Below are positions 33,436 to 42,730 of a DNA stretch of 64,000 nt, one piece after another. The stretch lies in IMG/VR virus record IMGVR_UViG_3300017968_001235, positions 19,935 through 83,934 of that record. The stretch is one strand, 5' to 3'. Below the pieces are notes generated by a model. The model saw nothing but the letters and a program-made list of their open reading frames with translations. It was not told where the DNA came from and did no database searches. Every line of letters begins with the position of its first letter. Position 1 is the stretch's first letter. Origin of the DNA: a virus. The translations under genes were made by a program, and so were the position numbers.

Positions 33436-34412
33436 AGTTTTACCTTTGGTATTTTGTTATCTGCACTACTAACACAAGTATCAGTAACGCATTTAGATGG
33501 TGTCTTAAACAGCGTAAAACCGTGTGTAAGTGTACCTAATGGTTCGTCACTACAACTATATGCCCTCTTAACTTCATTACCACGTATAATACAACTTTGA
33601 TATCCTGCATTACAGTTCCACCCTTTAAACTTATTAAATCCAAAAGCATTAAACCGTTCTGCTTGATCTATTTCGTATTTTATTCCATCATTTGTTTCGA
33701 GGCGAACTTGTGCGACTTCTTCTCCGTCGATTTCTTGCGGGAATCCTGTTTGTAATTTTTCCAGTTGATCATCTGTATAACCAGAGACCACAAATGACGC
33801 AGTAGGATCTGATTGCGGCTTGAGTGTGACATGAATTCCCCTTTCATTTAATCTTGCACATCTATCGTAATATTCGTTAAAGTGTTCTGGAACCATAACT
33901 TGATTAACTGTTACAAGTGTATTATTTTCCATAAGCATTAAACACTTATCACCAAATTCTTTTTCGTCAGCAAACTCTGCATGATAACTTGCTGTTAAAC
34001 TTCTTCTATCCATAACAAAGGTTTTATCTAACCAACGCATCCACCATGACTTGTTAGGAGATAGATTAGTTGTCATGTGAATACTTAAATATGGACTTTT
34101 AAAATCTTCATAGTATTGAATTAGTTCAAGTAGGTGTTTGTATGCTGTTGGTTCACCACCACTAAAACTAAAATGAAATTTGCTAAATCCGTTATCATTT
34201 GCTTGGCGTTTAATTTCATCTATTGTGTGTTTATATGTCTGCAAACTAAAGTGATCTGGTTTGTCTGTATTAGCATAAGGCCAGCAGTAACTACATTTGT
34301 AATTACAAAATCTTCCTAGTATCCAACTAACAGAAAACACGCCTTCGTCAAGCATTGTTTTTTGACCGAAGCGTGTAATCTTGTCAAATGGAATTTTTTG
34401 AAAATTGCTCAT
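33432..34412 (-). CDS. Radical SAM protein (short type)
   Basis: 326 residues, paralog of the protein at 26818. Core CNYKCSYC (C36, C40, C43) and FSGGEPTA; C-terminal cysteines in NAGYQSC, KRAYSCSDEPLGTL and CVTDTCVSS may hold an auxiliary cluster. It overlaps the glycosyltransferase-like gene upstream by 29 bases. Confidence 0.82.
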   Translation of the reverse strand: MSNFQKIPFDKITRFGQKTMLDEGVFSVSWILGRFCNYKCSYCWPYANTDKPDHFSLQTYKHTIDEIKRQANDNGFSKFHFSFSGGEPTAYKHLLELIQYYEDFKSPYLSIHMTTNLSPNKSWWMRWLDKTFVMDRRSLTASYHAEFADEKEFGDKCLMLMENNTLVTVNQVMVPEHFNEYYDRCARLNERGIHVTLKPQSDPTASFVVSGYTDDQLEKLQTGFPQEIDGEEVAQVRLETNDGIKYEIDQAERFNAFGFNKFKGWNCNAGYQSCIIRGNEVKRAYSCSDEPLGTLTHGFTLFKTPSKCVTDTCVSSADNKIPKVKL

Positions 34413-35076
34413 GCAACCAATCCCAATCGTTTATAAGTTTTAAAGACTCAGGCTCATTACGGTGAGCAAGACCAAAGTCACTACCACGGCGAGCACCATC
34501 GATACAATAGTTTCCGAATGGTCTGTCCATGCCTTTTTGACACCAGTCAGTAAGTCTAAATAAAGTTTCTTCATCTTCTTCTCTATCAATGATTTTACTA
34601 GACAATTTTACACATTCTCTAAATGCACTTTTCCAAGTATTAAAAGGATCTGTATTAAAAGCAGTAATATTGCTAACTTGATCCATTGCTTTAAAGTTAT
34701 CACTAATACTTGTTGTCATATCAACTGTCTCAGTATTCATTTTTAGTGTTAATGACCGAGGTAATAACTTTACTCCGCCATACCCATAAACTAAATCATT
34801 TACAGGATTTTCACAACGCCATACGTGAACTGTATCTACATTGTACTCGTCAACTTCGTAACTAAAATCAAAGTCATCTTTAATAATAGCATCACCGTCT
34901 ACCACCCAAAACATTTTTGTAAAACATTTTTTTGCCGCGGCAATATGTGCATTATGAATTCCTTTTACACCATGAACACGTTTAGCCATAGGAAACTTTT
35001 CTTTTAACTTTGCATATACTTCATCTGCATTGGGTTCTTGCCAACTTATAAAAACTATATCATACATATTTTGCAA
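34384..35076 (-). CDS. Glycosyltransferase-like protein (GT-A type)
   Basis: 230 residues. FWVVDGDAII contains a DxD-like motif (D60, D62) after a Rossmann-type start (YDIVFISWQEPNADE), as in GT-A sugar transferases. KRVHGVKGIHNAH is nearly shared with the protein at 41843 (KRVHGVHGSDAAH), so the two are paralogs. The donor is unknown; a nucleotide-sugar dehydrogenase is encoded two genes upstream in the same operon. Confidence 0.68.
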   Translation of the reverse strand: MQNMYDIVFISWQEPNADEVYAKLKEKFPMAKRVHGVKGIHNAHIAAAKKCFTKMFWVVDGDAIIKDDFDFSYEVDEYNVDTVHVWRCENPVNDLVYGYGGVKLLPRSLTLKMNTETVDMTTSISDNFKAMDQVSNITAFNTDPFNTWKSAFRECVKLSSKIIDREEDEETLFRLTDWCQKGMDRPFGNYCIDGARRGSDFGLAHRNEPESLKLINDWDWLHEQFSKNSI

Positions 35077-35968
35077 TATCCTCTGCTAGTTGTTTTTGTA
35101 TATGTCTATCAACATGACAGTTATCTGGAAACTTATCACTTTTATTCATTAGGTCAATAACAACTTCGTAATCTTCAACAATGCTTCTAAATTCTGTTTC
35201 TATACCTTCTGGAATATCCGGAATGTTTAGTTCAGGTCGTTGTCTAGCAAACATACGTAATGCATCTGCCGCATTTTCTGTTAGGTCGGGTCTACGTCTA
35301 CGTACATTTTCTGCTGTACCCCAAGAACTAATTAACGGAACCGGACGTTCTATAATACTATCCATCCATCCGCGATGAACGTGTTTAATAAAAGTGTATT
35401 GTGAAATATCTTCTGGTAATTTTCCCCAGCCTTCAATTACTAACCATGGAATATTAGTTTCTTCATAAATTTTTTGTGCGCCGTCTAGTGCAATTTTAAG
35501 CAGGCCGTCATTTATTTCTTTAATTGACTTTGCTTCTGCTACTAGCGGATCACTTTGTTTATGATACTTCTCTAAATCATACAAGCCTGCTTCATCTGGC
35601 CATAAACTTCTTTTTAAATCTCTACAAGGCTCTGTTAGCATCCATATAATTAAATCAGGATTATAAAAAACAGGACTTGTAAAGCAAGGTGCTAATCCTA
35701 GTGCTTCTTCAACTTTAAAAATACTTTCGAAATTTCCTGCTCCGCCAAAAGCATAGTTAACTGTACAATGACCCATTTGATCTAAATGATAACCAAAGCC
35801 TGGCCAAACAACTTGAAAAGGTTTAGGAAAATCACCGCTTAAATATTTTTCTTTATTCCAAGGACGAAACACTTCTGGATCGTTGTTGTTAGCACACCCC
35901 GGCCCAGGAATAATTGTTCCCCACTCACCTAGTGCATTGCTATCACCAACTATTAAAATTTTTTTCAT
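35060..35968 (-). CDS. SGNH/GDSL-type hydrolase
   Basis: 302 residues. KKILIVGDSNALGEWG has the GDS nucleophile (S10); NYAFGGAGNFESI is the second conserved block (Gly), and NCHVDRHIQK near the C-terminus gives the Asp-x-x-His pair. Family members act as esterases or O-acyl transferases, often on polysaccharides. It overlaps the dehydrogenase upstream (ATGA, 4 bases) and the glycosyltransferase downstream (17 bases), so a glycan role is likely. Confidence 0.75.
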   Translation of the reverse strand: MKKILIVGDSNALGEWGTIIPGPGCANNNDPEVFRPWNKEKYLSGDFPKPFQVVWPGFGYHLDQMGHCTVNYAFGGAGNFESIFKVEEALGLAPCFTSPVFYNPDLIIWMLTEPCRDLKRSLWPDEAGLYDLEKYHKQSDPLVAEAKSIKEINDGLLKIALDGAQKIYEETNIPWLVIEGWGKLPEDISQYTFIKHVHRGWMDSIIERPVPLISSWGTAENVRRRRPDLTENAADALRMFARQRPELNIPDIPEGIETEFRSIVEDYEVVIDLMNKSDKFPDNCHVDRHIQKQLAEDIAKYV

Positions 35969-37137
35969 CTTGTATTACCATAATGATACACTTTAAGCGT
36001 ATCAGACTTAAATTCTCTCCACGGGTCAACAACAATACTATCGTCGTTGAGGAAACAATAAAGTTTAGGATGTGCTAGTAAAACAACTGCACTAAAAGGA
36101 CCTTTTTGCGGACTTGCTAAAGGATCGACTTCAATACAGTGATATCCTAATTCTTTACAGTAGTGTCCTACAAGCAAACTATAACTTCCGTCTTTGTATG
36201 GAACATCAGGCTTATACGCAATTCCATTTAACAAAATTGGCAAGTCATTTGCAGAAGCAAGTTTTACCAAATACTTTGCCATATTTTTTGCTTGTACTTC
36301 ACGTGCATTCATTATAGCATCAAATAGGTCATATTGCAAGTCTAATTGTTGTGCCATAAAACGTAGAGCAATGTTATCTCTTGGGTGACAAGCACCGCCA
36401 TCGCCCATACCTGCTTTCATATATTTTGGACCCATTATACGTTGTGTACTTTTTGATAATGCTTCAGTAACTACATCAACATCAATATTACCTTGACGTT
36501 CTGCAACATCTTGAATCATATTAACGAATCCAATTTTAGTACTAATAAATGTGTTGTAAAAAACTTTAATACATTCACATTCGTCCCAAGTACCAACTTC
36601 GTATCTTGGTTTGTTTTCCATTATTGTTTTATAAAAATCAATAAGTTCTTTTGCATCGCCTGTCTTAGATCCGTCTTCGGTTCCAATCATAACCATTTCA
36701 GGATTTACCATATCCCAAGCAACTGTACCCATTGCAATTAAGTATGGATTATAAACAAATCTTGGATTAGTAATATGCTGTACAAATTCTCTACGTACTG
36801 TACCAGGAAGAACTGTGCTAATAAGCACAAGTAATTGACTGTTATTCATATGTCTGTTTGCTTCGCGTACTACATCAATTACAATATCATACGAAAAATC
36901 TTTTGGTTCTAAATGTGCTGTCGGTTGCTTACCGTCATAGTCTGGATGATGGGGTGTAGGTACTGCAATAAAAACAATATCTCTATCATGTACTGCTTCT
37001 TTAATAGTTTCTTTTACTGAAACTAAATCGCTCTTAACATCAACTATGTCGTAACCGCTGACATTGTGTCCTTTTTCTGCAATAACTTCTGCACAAGGTA
37101 AACCTAATTTACCCAAACCAATAAATCCAATATTCAC
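35965..37137 (-). CDS. UDP-glucose/GDP-mannose dehydrogenase family protein
   Basis: Oxidises the C6 hydroxyl of a nucleotide sugar to a uronic acid with NAD+. In 390 residues: MNIGFIGLGKLGLPCAEVIA is the NAD loop, VAVPTP-like FIAVPTP and STVLPGT are conserved NAD-side motifs, and GDGGACHPRDN carries the catalytic Cys. A C-terminal domain follows (LNGIAYKPDVPYKDGS). It is a little shorter than the bacterial enzymes of about 430. First gene of this minus-strand operon, with an AATAAATA late-like element about 40 bases upstream. Confidence 0.88.
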   Translation of the reverse strand: MNIGFIGLGKLGLPCAEVIAEKGHNVSGYDIVDVKSDLVSVKETIKEAVHDRDIVFIAVPTPHHPDYDGKQPTAHLEPKDFSYDIVIDVVREANRHMNNSQLLVLISTVLPGTVRREFVQHITNPRFVYNPYLIAMGTVAWDMVNPEMVMIGTEDGSKTGDAKELIDFYKTIMENKPRYEVGTWDECECIKVFYNTFISTKIGFVNMIQDVAERQGNIDVDVVTEALSKSTQRIMGPKYMKAGMGDGGACHPRDNIALRFMAQQLDLQYDLFDAIMNAREVQAKNMAKYLVKLASANDLPILLNGIAYKPDVPYKDGSYSLLVGHYCKELGYHCIEVDPLASPQKGPFSAVVLLAHPKLYCFLNDDSIVVDPWREFKSDTLKVYHYGNTR

Positions 37138-37163
37138 ACTATTCTCCGTTAATTAAGTACGCA

Positions 37164-37171
37164 TATAAATA
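37164..37171 (+). promoter_or_regulatory. T4 late promoter, exact consensus (TATAAATA)
   Basis: TATAAATA matches the T4 late promoter at all eight bases and ends 26 bases before the ATG at 37198, in a 60-base divergent gap. Confidence 0.65.
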
Positions 37172-37176
37172 CATAG

Positions 37177-37184
37177 TATTTATT
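37177..37184 (-). promoter_or_regulatory. T4-type late promoter-like octamer (AATAAATA)
   Basis: On the minus strand, 39 bases before the ATG of the dehydrogenase at 37137 and 5 bases from the opposite-facing TATAAATA. Together they form a back-to-back late promoter pair. Confidence 0.5.
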
Positions 37185-37197
37185 GGAACCCAGAAAC

Positions 37198-38466
37198 ATG
37201 AATCGCATCATTGGCTTTTTTCAACATAACGATTTTTTATCGTGTCCGCAAAACACTCTAACCTATGAGTTTTTAAAAGAAGAATTTAACAAAAGTGGTA
37301 TTGTACACAAGGACATTACCATTTATCAAGGATTGATTAAATATCCTAGATGGCCAAAAACTGCACCAATTTTTAGACAAATGCGTTTATCTCATCTACG
37401 TCAACTGAAAAAGGATAAGAAAACATTTTTTATCTTTGATGCAAGTACCGAGGGCTTTAGCACAATTTACGATCAACCATTTTTTGATGTACTGTATTTT
37501 AATTGTAAAGAACACGGTGTTGATCCCGAAAGAGTAATTTATATTTCTAGTAATATGCTAGATCATGATAATTTAAAAAGATACAATCAAGAACACGGAA
37601 TTACTAGAAGCATTAAACTAATGTGCTTTAACAATTTTGAATCTATGTTGTTTGGTGTGCAAGGTGCAAATCTTATTGTGGACCAACACGGTGATATTAA
37701 TGAACAAGCAAACAAAAGATTAAAAGCAAGTAAAAAAGGAACCAAGTCAAAATTTAAGAATAAACTATTCTTAAGTTTAAGTAGAGTTAATAGACCACAT
37801 AGAACATTGTCTGCTTGGGAGATATTTCACGGTGACTACTTGTTTGACGGCCTTATAAGTCACGGAAACTTTAATTCTAAATATTTTAGTTGGGATGGTT
37901 ATGTTAGTCAAATTCCAGGCGACCACGGTATTGAACCTAAACACTTAAGACGCTGGAATAAAACTGTATTACCTTTAGTTGCAGACACAGAAGATTTTAT
38001 TACAAACCATGCTATGTTCCTTAATACACACTTACACGATCAAACGTTATTTCAAATAGTTAACGAAACGTTTGCTGAAAACTGGCAAGGTACTAGTCAG
38101 TTTTGGAGTGAAAAAACATTTAGATCAATGTTTCATATGCAACCATTTATTATTTGGGGGCAACAAGGTGCAAACAAAAAGTTGCAAGAGTACGGCTATC
38201 AACTTTTTGACTGCTTTGATTATAGTTTTGATGACGAACCAGACGATTATAAACGCTGGAAAAAGATTTATGCAGAACTAGAAAGAGTAGTCCTTCAATT
38301 AAGAAATATGACTTGGGAAGAACAAGTCAAATGGAAATATGCAGAAAGTGATAAACTGTTAAATAATTTTAAAACAATGTTAGCAGGTAAACATACAAGA
38401 GCACAATTTTTTGATTTGTGTAAATACATGAGAGATACAGCAGATGGCAAAACAATTAATTCATAA
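37198..38466 (+). CDS. Putative glycosyltransferase-type protein
   Basis: 422 residues. The C-terminal third (VNETFAENW, FWSEKTFRSMFHMQPFIIWGQQGANKKLQEYGY) follows the pattern SEK-x-F...QPFI-x-G...L-x-x-x-G-[FY] of glycosyltransferases related to the fucosyltransferase/exostosin group. The N-terminal half (FFIFDASTEGF, YISSNMLDHDNLKRY) looks like a Rossmann domain. TTG 37183 would extend the frame, but ATG 37198 lies properly behind the late promoter. The next gene overlaps by 23 bases. Confidence 0.55.
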   Translation: MNRIIGFFQHNDFLSCPQNTLTYEFLKEEFNKSGIVHKDITIYQGLIKYPRWPKTAPIFRQMRLSHLRQLKKDKKTFFIFDASTEGFSTIYDQPFFDVLYFNCKEHGVDPERVIYISSNMLDHDNLKRYNQEHGITRSIKLMCFNNFESMLFGVQGANLIVDQHGDINEQANKRLKASKKGTKSKFKNKLFLSLSRVNRPHRTLSAWEIFHGDYLFDGLISHGNFNSKYFSWDGYVSQIPGDHGIEPKHLRRWNKTVLPLVADTEDFITNHAMFLNTHLHDQTLFQIVNETFAENWQGTSQFWSEKTFRSMFHMQPFIIWGQQGANKKLQEYGYQLFDCFDYSFDDEPDDYKRWKKIYAELERVVLQLRNMTWEEQVKWKYAESDKLLNNFKTMLAGKHTRAQFFDLCKYMRDTADGKTINS

Positions 38467-39319
38467 TAAACCAAAAAGAATCTTTACATTTGGTTGTAGT
38501 TTTACTTCATATATTTGGGGTACTTGGGCAAATGTTATCGGAGCAGAATTTCCTGAGGCTGAGTTTAGAAACTTTGGTCGTTCGGGTGCAGGTAATCATT
38601 ATATTTTTAATTCGCTAATGCAGGCAGATGCTGTATATAATTTTACACACGAAGACCTAGTTATTGTACAATGGACTAATGTTTGTAGAGAGGATAGATA
38701 TCTTCCTCAACGTGACGGTTGGCTTGTGCCGGGTAACATTTACACACAAGGCGAGTATGACGAAAAGTGGGTGCAAACTTGGTTTAGTGAGTATGGTGCT
38801 TACGTTAGAGATTTTGCATTCATCTATGCGGCAAACGAACATCTAAAACATAAAACACAATTTCATTTCTTGCAAATGATGAAAATTGTTGACTACACCG
38901 ATCAATGGAACTTAAACAGACGCACACAACATCATGATAAAATTAAAAAACTAGCAGACATCTACAGACCAGTTCTTGAAACTATACAGCCTAGTTTTTA
39001 CGAAGTTCTTTGGAACAACGATATTCAAAAGAAATTTAAACAAGATAGAAAAACTGTAAACAAAGATTTTCAAGACGGTCATCCTCATATAGTTGAATAT
39101 TACAATTATCTCAAAGCAGTTTTTAAACATAACTGGCGTGACGAAACCGATGCCGCAGTAGCCGAAAGTTTTAAAAAGTGGGTTACAATGATGAACGGTG
39201 CAAGTAAAGGTGTTCCAAAGTTTCATATTTACAGTTCAGGACAAAGATTTGTTGATAGTTGTAACTATGAACTTAGATTGCGTCAATCAGATCAATTAGA
39301 ACCAATCTTGCATTTATAA
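38444..39319 (+). CDS. SGNH-type hydrolase-like protein
   Basis: 291 residues. RIFTFGCSFTSYIWG is the nucleophile block (Ser of GCSF), RNFGRSGAGNHYIFNSL the second block with Gly and Asn, and FQDGHPHIVEYY the Asp-x-His block. This is the best conserved SGNH triad in the window. It overlaps the glycosyltransferase-type gene upstream by 23 bases and the convergent radical SAM gene by 6. Confidence 0.75.
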   Translation: MAKQLIHNKPKRIFTFGCSFTSYIWGTWANVIGAEFPEAEFRNFGRSGAGNHYIFNSLMQADAVYNFTHEDLVIVQWTNVCREDRYLPQRDGWLVPGNIYTQGEYDEKWVQTWFSEYGAYVRDFAFIYAANEHLKHKTQFHFLQMMKIVDYTDQWNLNRRTQHHDKIKKLADIYRPVLETIQPSFYEVLWNNDIQKKFKQDRKTVNKDFQDGHPHIVEYYNYLKAVFKHNWRDETDAAVAESFKKWVTMMNGASKGVPKFHIYSSGQRFVDSCNYELRLRQSDQLEPILHL

Positions 39320-40492
39320 TAATTCAGGAAAAGTTTCAGCAAAACTTCTTTTACGTATTTGATCGTAGTAAGAATTTTTGTTTGCCCATATAGCATTATG
39401 GTCTGGATTATATTCTACATTGCTAATATACTTTAACACACTATTAATAGTTTCTTTGTGTTCTCTATTAGTTATTTTATTGTAATATTCTTCTAAACGT
39501 TGTTTTGCGTGTTGTAGTTTTTCTGTTGGTACTGCTGAAACACTATAATGTACAGGATCAACAAGATTATATAAAGTACAACTGTTTACGTCAAATCCAT
39601 TATCTGTCATATATTCTAAAAAGTCTACAAGTGTAACAATATTAAATGCACTTACTACTGCATTAAAACTCATAATTACGTGAGGACATTCTTTTTTAAT
39701 AAAATTAAGATTCTCAATAATCTTATTCCAGTCAGTTCCTTCTCTAATGTATTCTGCTTTAGAACCATAATGATCTAAACTTGCTCTTACTTGTACTTTT
39801 TTAAATTGTTTCCAGTAATCTGTTACAAGTTTACCTTTATAAGTTAGGTTACTTAAATTAGTATTGTATTGTAATATTGCATCTGTTTTATTTTCAGCAA
39901 TTAAATAATCTAAAATTTCGTAATGCTTATCTGTTACTAACGGTTCGCCACCTGCAAAATAAAAATCTTCAATATCTTTTAAATATGGCTTAAACTGTTC
40001 AAACAAACTGTCATTAGAATCTCCTCCTGCAAATGTATATACAGGAACGTTCTTTCCGTTCGCATTATCTTCTATTGCCCAACTTGAACTGTATGTTGCA
40101 CTACACGTTCTACATTTAAAATTACAAATATTACTCCAGCGTACATCAAAGTAAAGTAATTTCATTACGTCTAAACTGCCGTCTTGATTAGTTAGTTCAC
40201 GCACACCTAAATGCTTAGAAAACTTTTTATTATTTTCTTTTCTAAAACTCCAAACATCACTTGCTTCATGTGCCCAGCATTGCGAACATTCGTTTGGTTG
40301 TTCACCATTTAGTAATGCAAGACGTAACTTTTTGTATGCTTCGCTATTCCAAATTTCTTTAATAGTATTATGTTTAGTATTTCCTAAAGGTTTGTCCCAC
40401 TTACCAATACAACAAGGTAACACATTGCCATCTGGATTGACATACATATGGCTCCAGGGTAATATACAAAATGTATCTTTACTTGTACTCAT
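39314..40492 (-). CDS. Radical SAM protein with N-terminal SPASM/twitch-like domain
   Basis: 392 residues. N-terminal auxiliary pattern CILPW (C9), CC (27-28), CSQC (C69, C72); core CNFKCRTC (C123, C127, C130) with AGGEPLV. Very similar in layout to the protein at 30249. It overlaps the next radical SAM gene upstream by 14 bases. Confidence 0.85.
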   Translation of the reverse strand: MSTSKDTFCILPWSHMYVNPDGNVLPCCIGKWDKPLGNTKHNTIKEIWNSEAYKKLRLALLNGEQPNECSQCWAHEASDVWSFRKENNKKFSKHLGVRELTNQDGSLDVMKLLYFDVRWSNICNFKCRTCSATYSSSWAIEDNANGKNVPVYTFAGGDSNDSLFEQFKPYLKDIEDFYFAGGEPLVTDKHYEILDYLIAENKTDAILQYNTNLSNLTYKGKLVTDYWKQFKKVQVRASLDHYGSKAEYIREGTDWNKIIENLNFIKKECPHVIMSFNAVVSAFNIVTLVDFLEYMTDNGFDVNSCTLYNLVDPVHYSVSAVPTEKLQHAKQRLEEYYNKITNREHKETINSVLKYISNVEYNPDHNAIWANKNSYYDQIRKRSFAETFPELL

Positions 40493-41846
40493 TATAAAAT
40501 TGCTCTAATTCTGGAAATACACTAACAAGATTAGTTCCGCGTCTACGATCGTATTCTGTAAACCAACGTGAGAAATCTCTACGTGCTTGTTCTAGTTTTT
40601 CAGGTTCATAATTAGTAGTTGCCATATAGTCTACAACACGTCTAAACTTTTCATATTCTAAACTACTAAACTTTGTGTTGTCATTATCATCTTTAAAACG
40701 CTCTATTAAATCTAAATGGTCTTGCATATATGGCATAAACTTTTCTTTAGGTAAAATATTCATGTCAAAGATTGTAGGTTCTTTTAAATGTGGAGTATCA
40801 AATCTAATACGTTGCCATTGTGTTGCATTTTCATTATTATATTTTACACGCCAATCTAAAATCTTTGCTAATAGCAAACTAAAACTTGTAACAGCAAATA
40901 AATTAAATGTAATCATAAATGTTACAGGAAAGTTTGTATTAGTTAGATAGTAATCTAAGTTCTTTTCCCATAGTTCAATATCTAAACCAGTACGTGTATA
41001 TTCTGCACGTTCACCCCAAGTATCTATACTTGTATAAAGTTTAAAACTTTTAATACAATTCTTTTCTTTTAGTGTGTTAATGCGTTCTACAAGTTTTTCT
41101 ACTAGTTTAGTTTTAACACCCATATTGCTGTTTACTTCGATTTGAATATGTGGCTTAGGATCTGCTTCCAACTCGTCGAAAAGTCTCCAAGTACTCTTGT
41201 GCATTAAAGGCTCACCTCCCGTAATTCTCAAAATATTAAGAGTCTTGGAGACTTCCGGCCACCAATCCCACCATGCTTTCACATAGGGGTTTGATTCTTC
41301 ATTATCATATAACTCAAACCAGTCAATGTCTTGCCTATGTGCTGTTGACATTTTATATGGTCCATGTTCTTTAATCTCATTATAGTACCTACTGCTAAAC
41401 TTAGGATGGCAATAACCGCATTTAAAATTACACTCATTACTAAAGTTAATCTCAATATACTCCGGATTTATGTTAAAATCCGCCCCTTTTTGTTTTATTT
41501 CCGTAATTCTTTCGGGTCTATAGATACTCGTAGTTTTGATATGTCTATCACTAACAAAGTCTTTGCCCATTGCTTCGATCTTCCAGCAATAGTTACAACC
41601 TTCTGGCTTTTGTCCACATAACATCTGCTTACGTTGTTCTTTTTTCTCTTTAGTGTTATGCAATGCACTTGGATTATCTTTTAATTCTTCTAATGGTATA
41701 GGGTGCGGAGCAGGATGATAACAACTATGTGTTTCACCTGTTTGTAAATAGATAGTAGTATGATGCCACTTTGCTAAACAAAAAGTAGGAGATGTTTCCT
41801 CTTCTACTATCGGCATTATTTCTTTAATTTTATCTAGTTCGCTCAT
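40479..41846 (-). CDS. Radical SAM protein with N-terminal auxiliary cysteines
   Basis: 455 residues, the longest of the set. Auxiliary set FCLAKW (C23), a single C42 where others have CC (SCYHPAP, possibly with His as ligand), CNYC (C84, C87); core CNFKCGYC (C139, C143, C146) and TGGEPLM. It overlaps the glycosyltransferase gene upstream by 4 bases. Confidence 0.84.
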   Translation of the reverse strand: MSELDKIKEIMPIVEEETSPTFCLAKWHHTTIYLQTGETHSCYHPAPHPIPLEELKDNPSALHNTKEKKEQRKQMLCGQKPEGCNYCWKIEAMGKDFVSDRHIKTTSIYRPERITEIKQKGADFNINPEYIEINFSNECNFKCGYCHPKFSSRYYNEIKEHGPYKMSTAHRQDIDWFELYDNEESNPYVKAWWDWWPEVSKTLNILRITGGEPLMHKSTWRLFDELEADPKPHIQIEVNSNMGVKTKLVEKLVERINTLKEKNCIKSFKLYTSIDTWGERAEYTRTGLDIELWEKNLDYYLTNTNFPVTFMITFNLFAVTSFSLLLAKILDWRVKYNNENATQWQRIRFDTPHLKEPTIFDMNILPKEKFMPYMQDHLDLIERFKDDNDNTKFSSLEYEKFRRVVDYMATTNYEPEKLEQARRDFSRWFTEYDRRRGTNLVSVFPELEQFYNEYK

Positions 41847-42730
41847 CTAATAACTCTAGGAGTGTTTTCATAAACTGCTTTAAACATTTTACTTTGTCCA
41901 GCATCGAAAGGTTTTGGACTAATCGGCAGTCCTGCTTCTCCTAATTTTGCTCCTAGTTCTTCCATTGATTCATCTAATGCCCAAGCATCCTTATCTTTTT
42001 CTTTTTCCCACATCTCATTTAAGATTTTAAAGTCTCTAGTTTGTGAAATGTCCCAATCTGTACAATATGCTAGATGACATCCTTGCCTTGCACCGTACAC
42101 TGACCAAATTCCGTTAGTAACATCTGCACCAACGTTCATCCAAATTAACAATCTTTGGTAATTTTGCCACCAAATGTCTTTGCTAAGATCAGAAACTCTT
42201 GCACCTCTGTTTAAACTCATCTTAACACCTTCACGGAATCCTGCTCTCCATGCTTGATGCGGTGTTGAACTAATAATACTAGTGCTATAGTTTTCGTTTA
42301 ATTGGTAATAGTTGTCAAAATAACAAAATTCAATATTTGTATCATCATTGCCGTCGGTGTTTTCATGTGTTTTCATATTTTTAACGAATTCTTTAGTCCA
42401 CATTTTTAAACTGCCGTTGCCGTATTTTAATCCGTTAACATCGATGTGTCCACACCAACTAAATTGATAATCATCATCAACGCCCATTACGTCTAAATCT
42501 AAAACTACATTTAAAAATTCCGGATCTACAATAGTATCTCCGTCAACTGTTACAAAGTGTTTTGTTTCTGACAAATCTGCACAGGCTTTATGTGCGGCAT
42601 CTGAACCGTGTACTCCGTGAACACGTTTTGCCCAAGGAATTTTTTTGCATAAATCAACATAATTCTTTTCGCAGTTAGGTTCATCGTAACTTAAGAATAT
42701 AATATCTTGCTCTGCAATGTTAATCTTCAT
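41843..42730 (-). CDS. Glycosyltransferase-like protein (GT-A type)
   Basis: 295 residues, paralog of the protein at 34384. DIIFLSYDEPNCEKNY start, KRVHGVHG and FVTVDGDTIVDPEF with the DxD motif (D63, D65). The C-terminal tail of about 60 residues, rich in Glu and Lys, is absent in the paralog. Overlaps of 4 bases on each side. Confidence 0.68.
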   Translation of the reverse strand: MKINIAEQDIIFLSYDEPNCEKNYVDLCKKIPWAKRVHGVHGSDAAHKACADLSETKHFVTVDGDTIVDPEFLNVVLDLDVMGVDDDYQFSWCGHIDVNGLKYGNGSLKMWTKEFVKNMKTHENTDGNDDTNIEFCYFDNYYQLNENYSTSIISSTPHQAWRAGFREGVKMSLNRGARVSDLSKDIWWQNYQRLLIWMNVGADVTNGIWSVYGARQGCHLAYCTDWDISQTRDFKILNEMWEKEKDKDAWALDESMEELGAKLGEAGLPISPKPFDAGQSKMFKAVYENTPRVIR

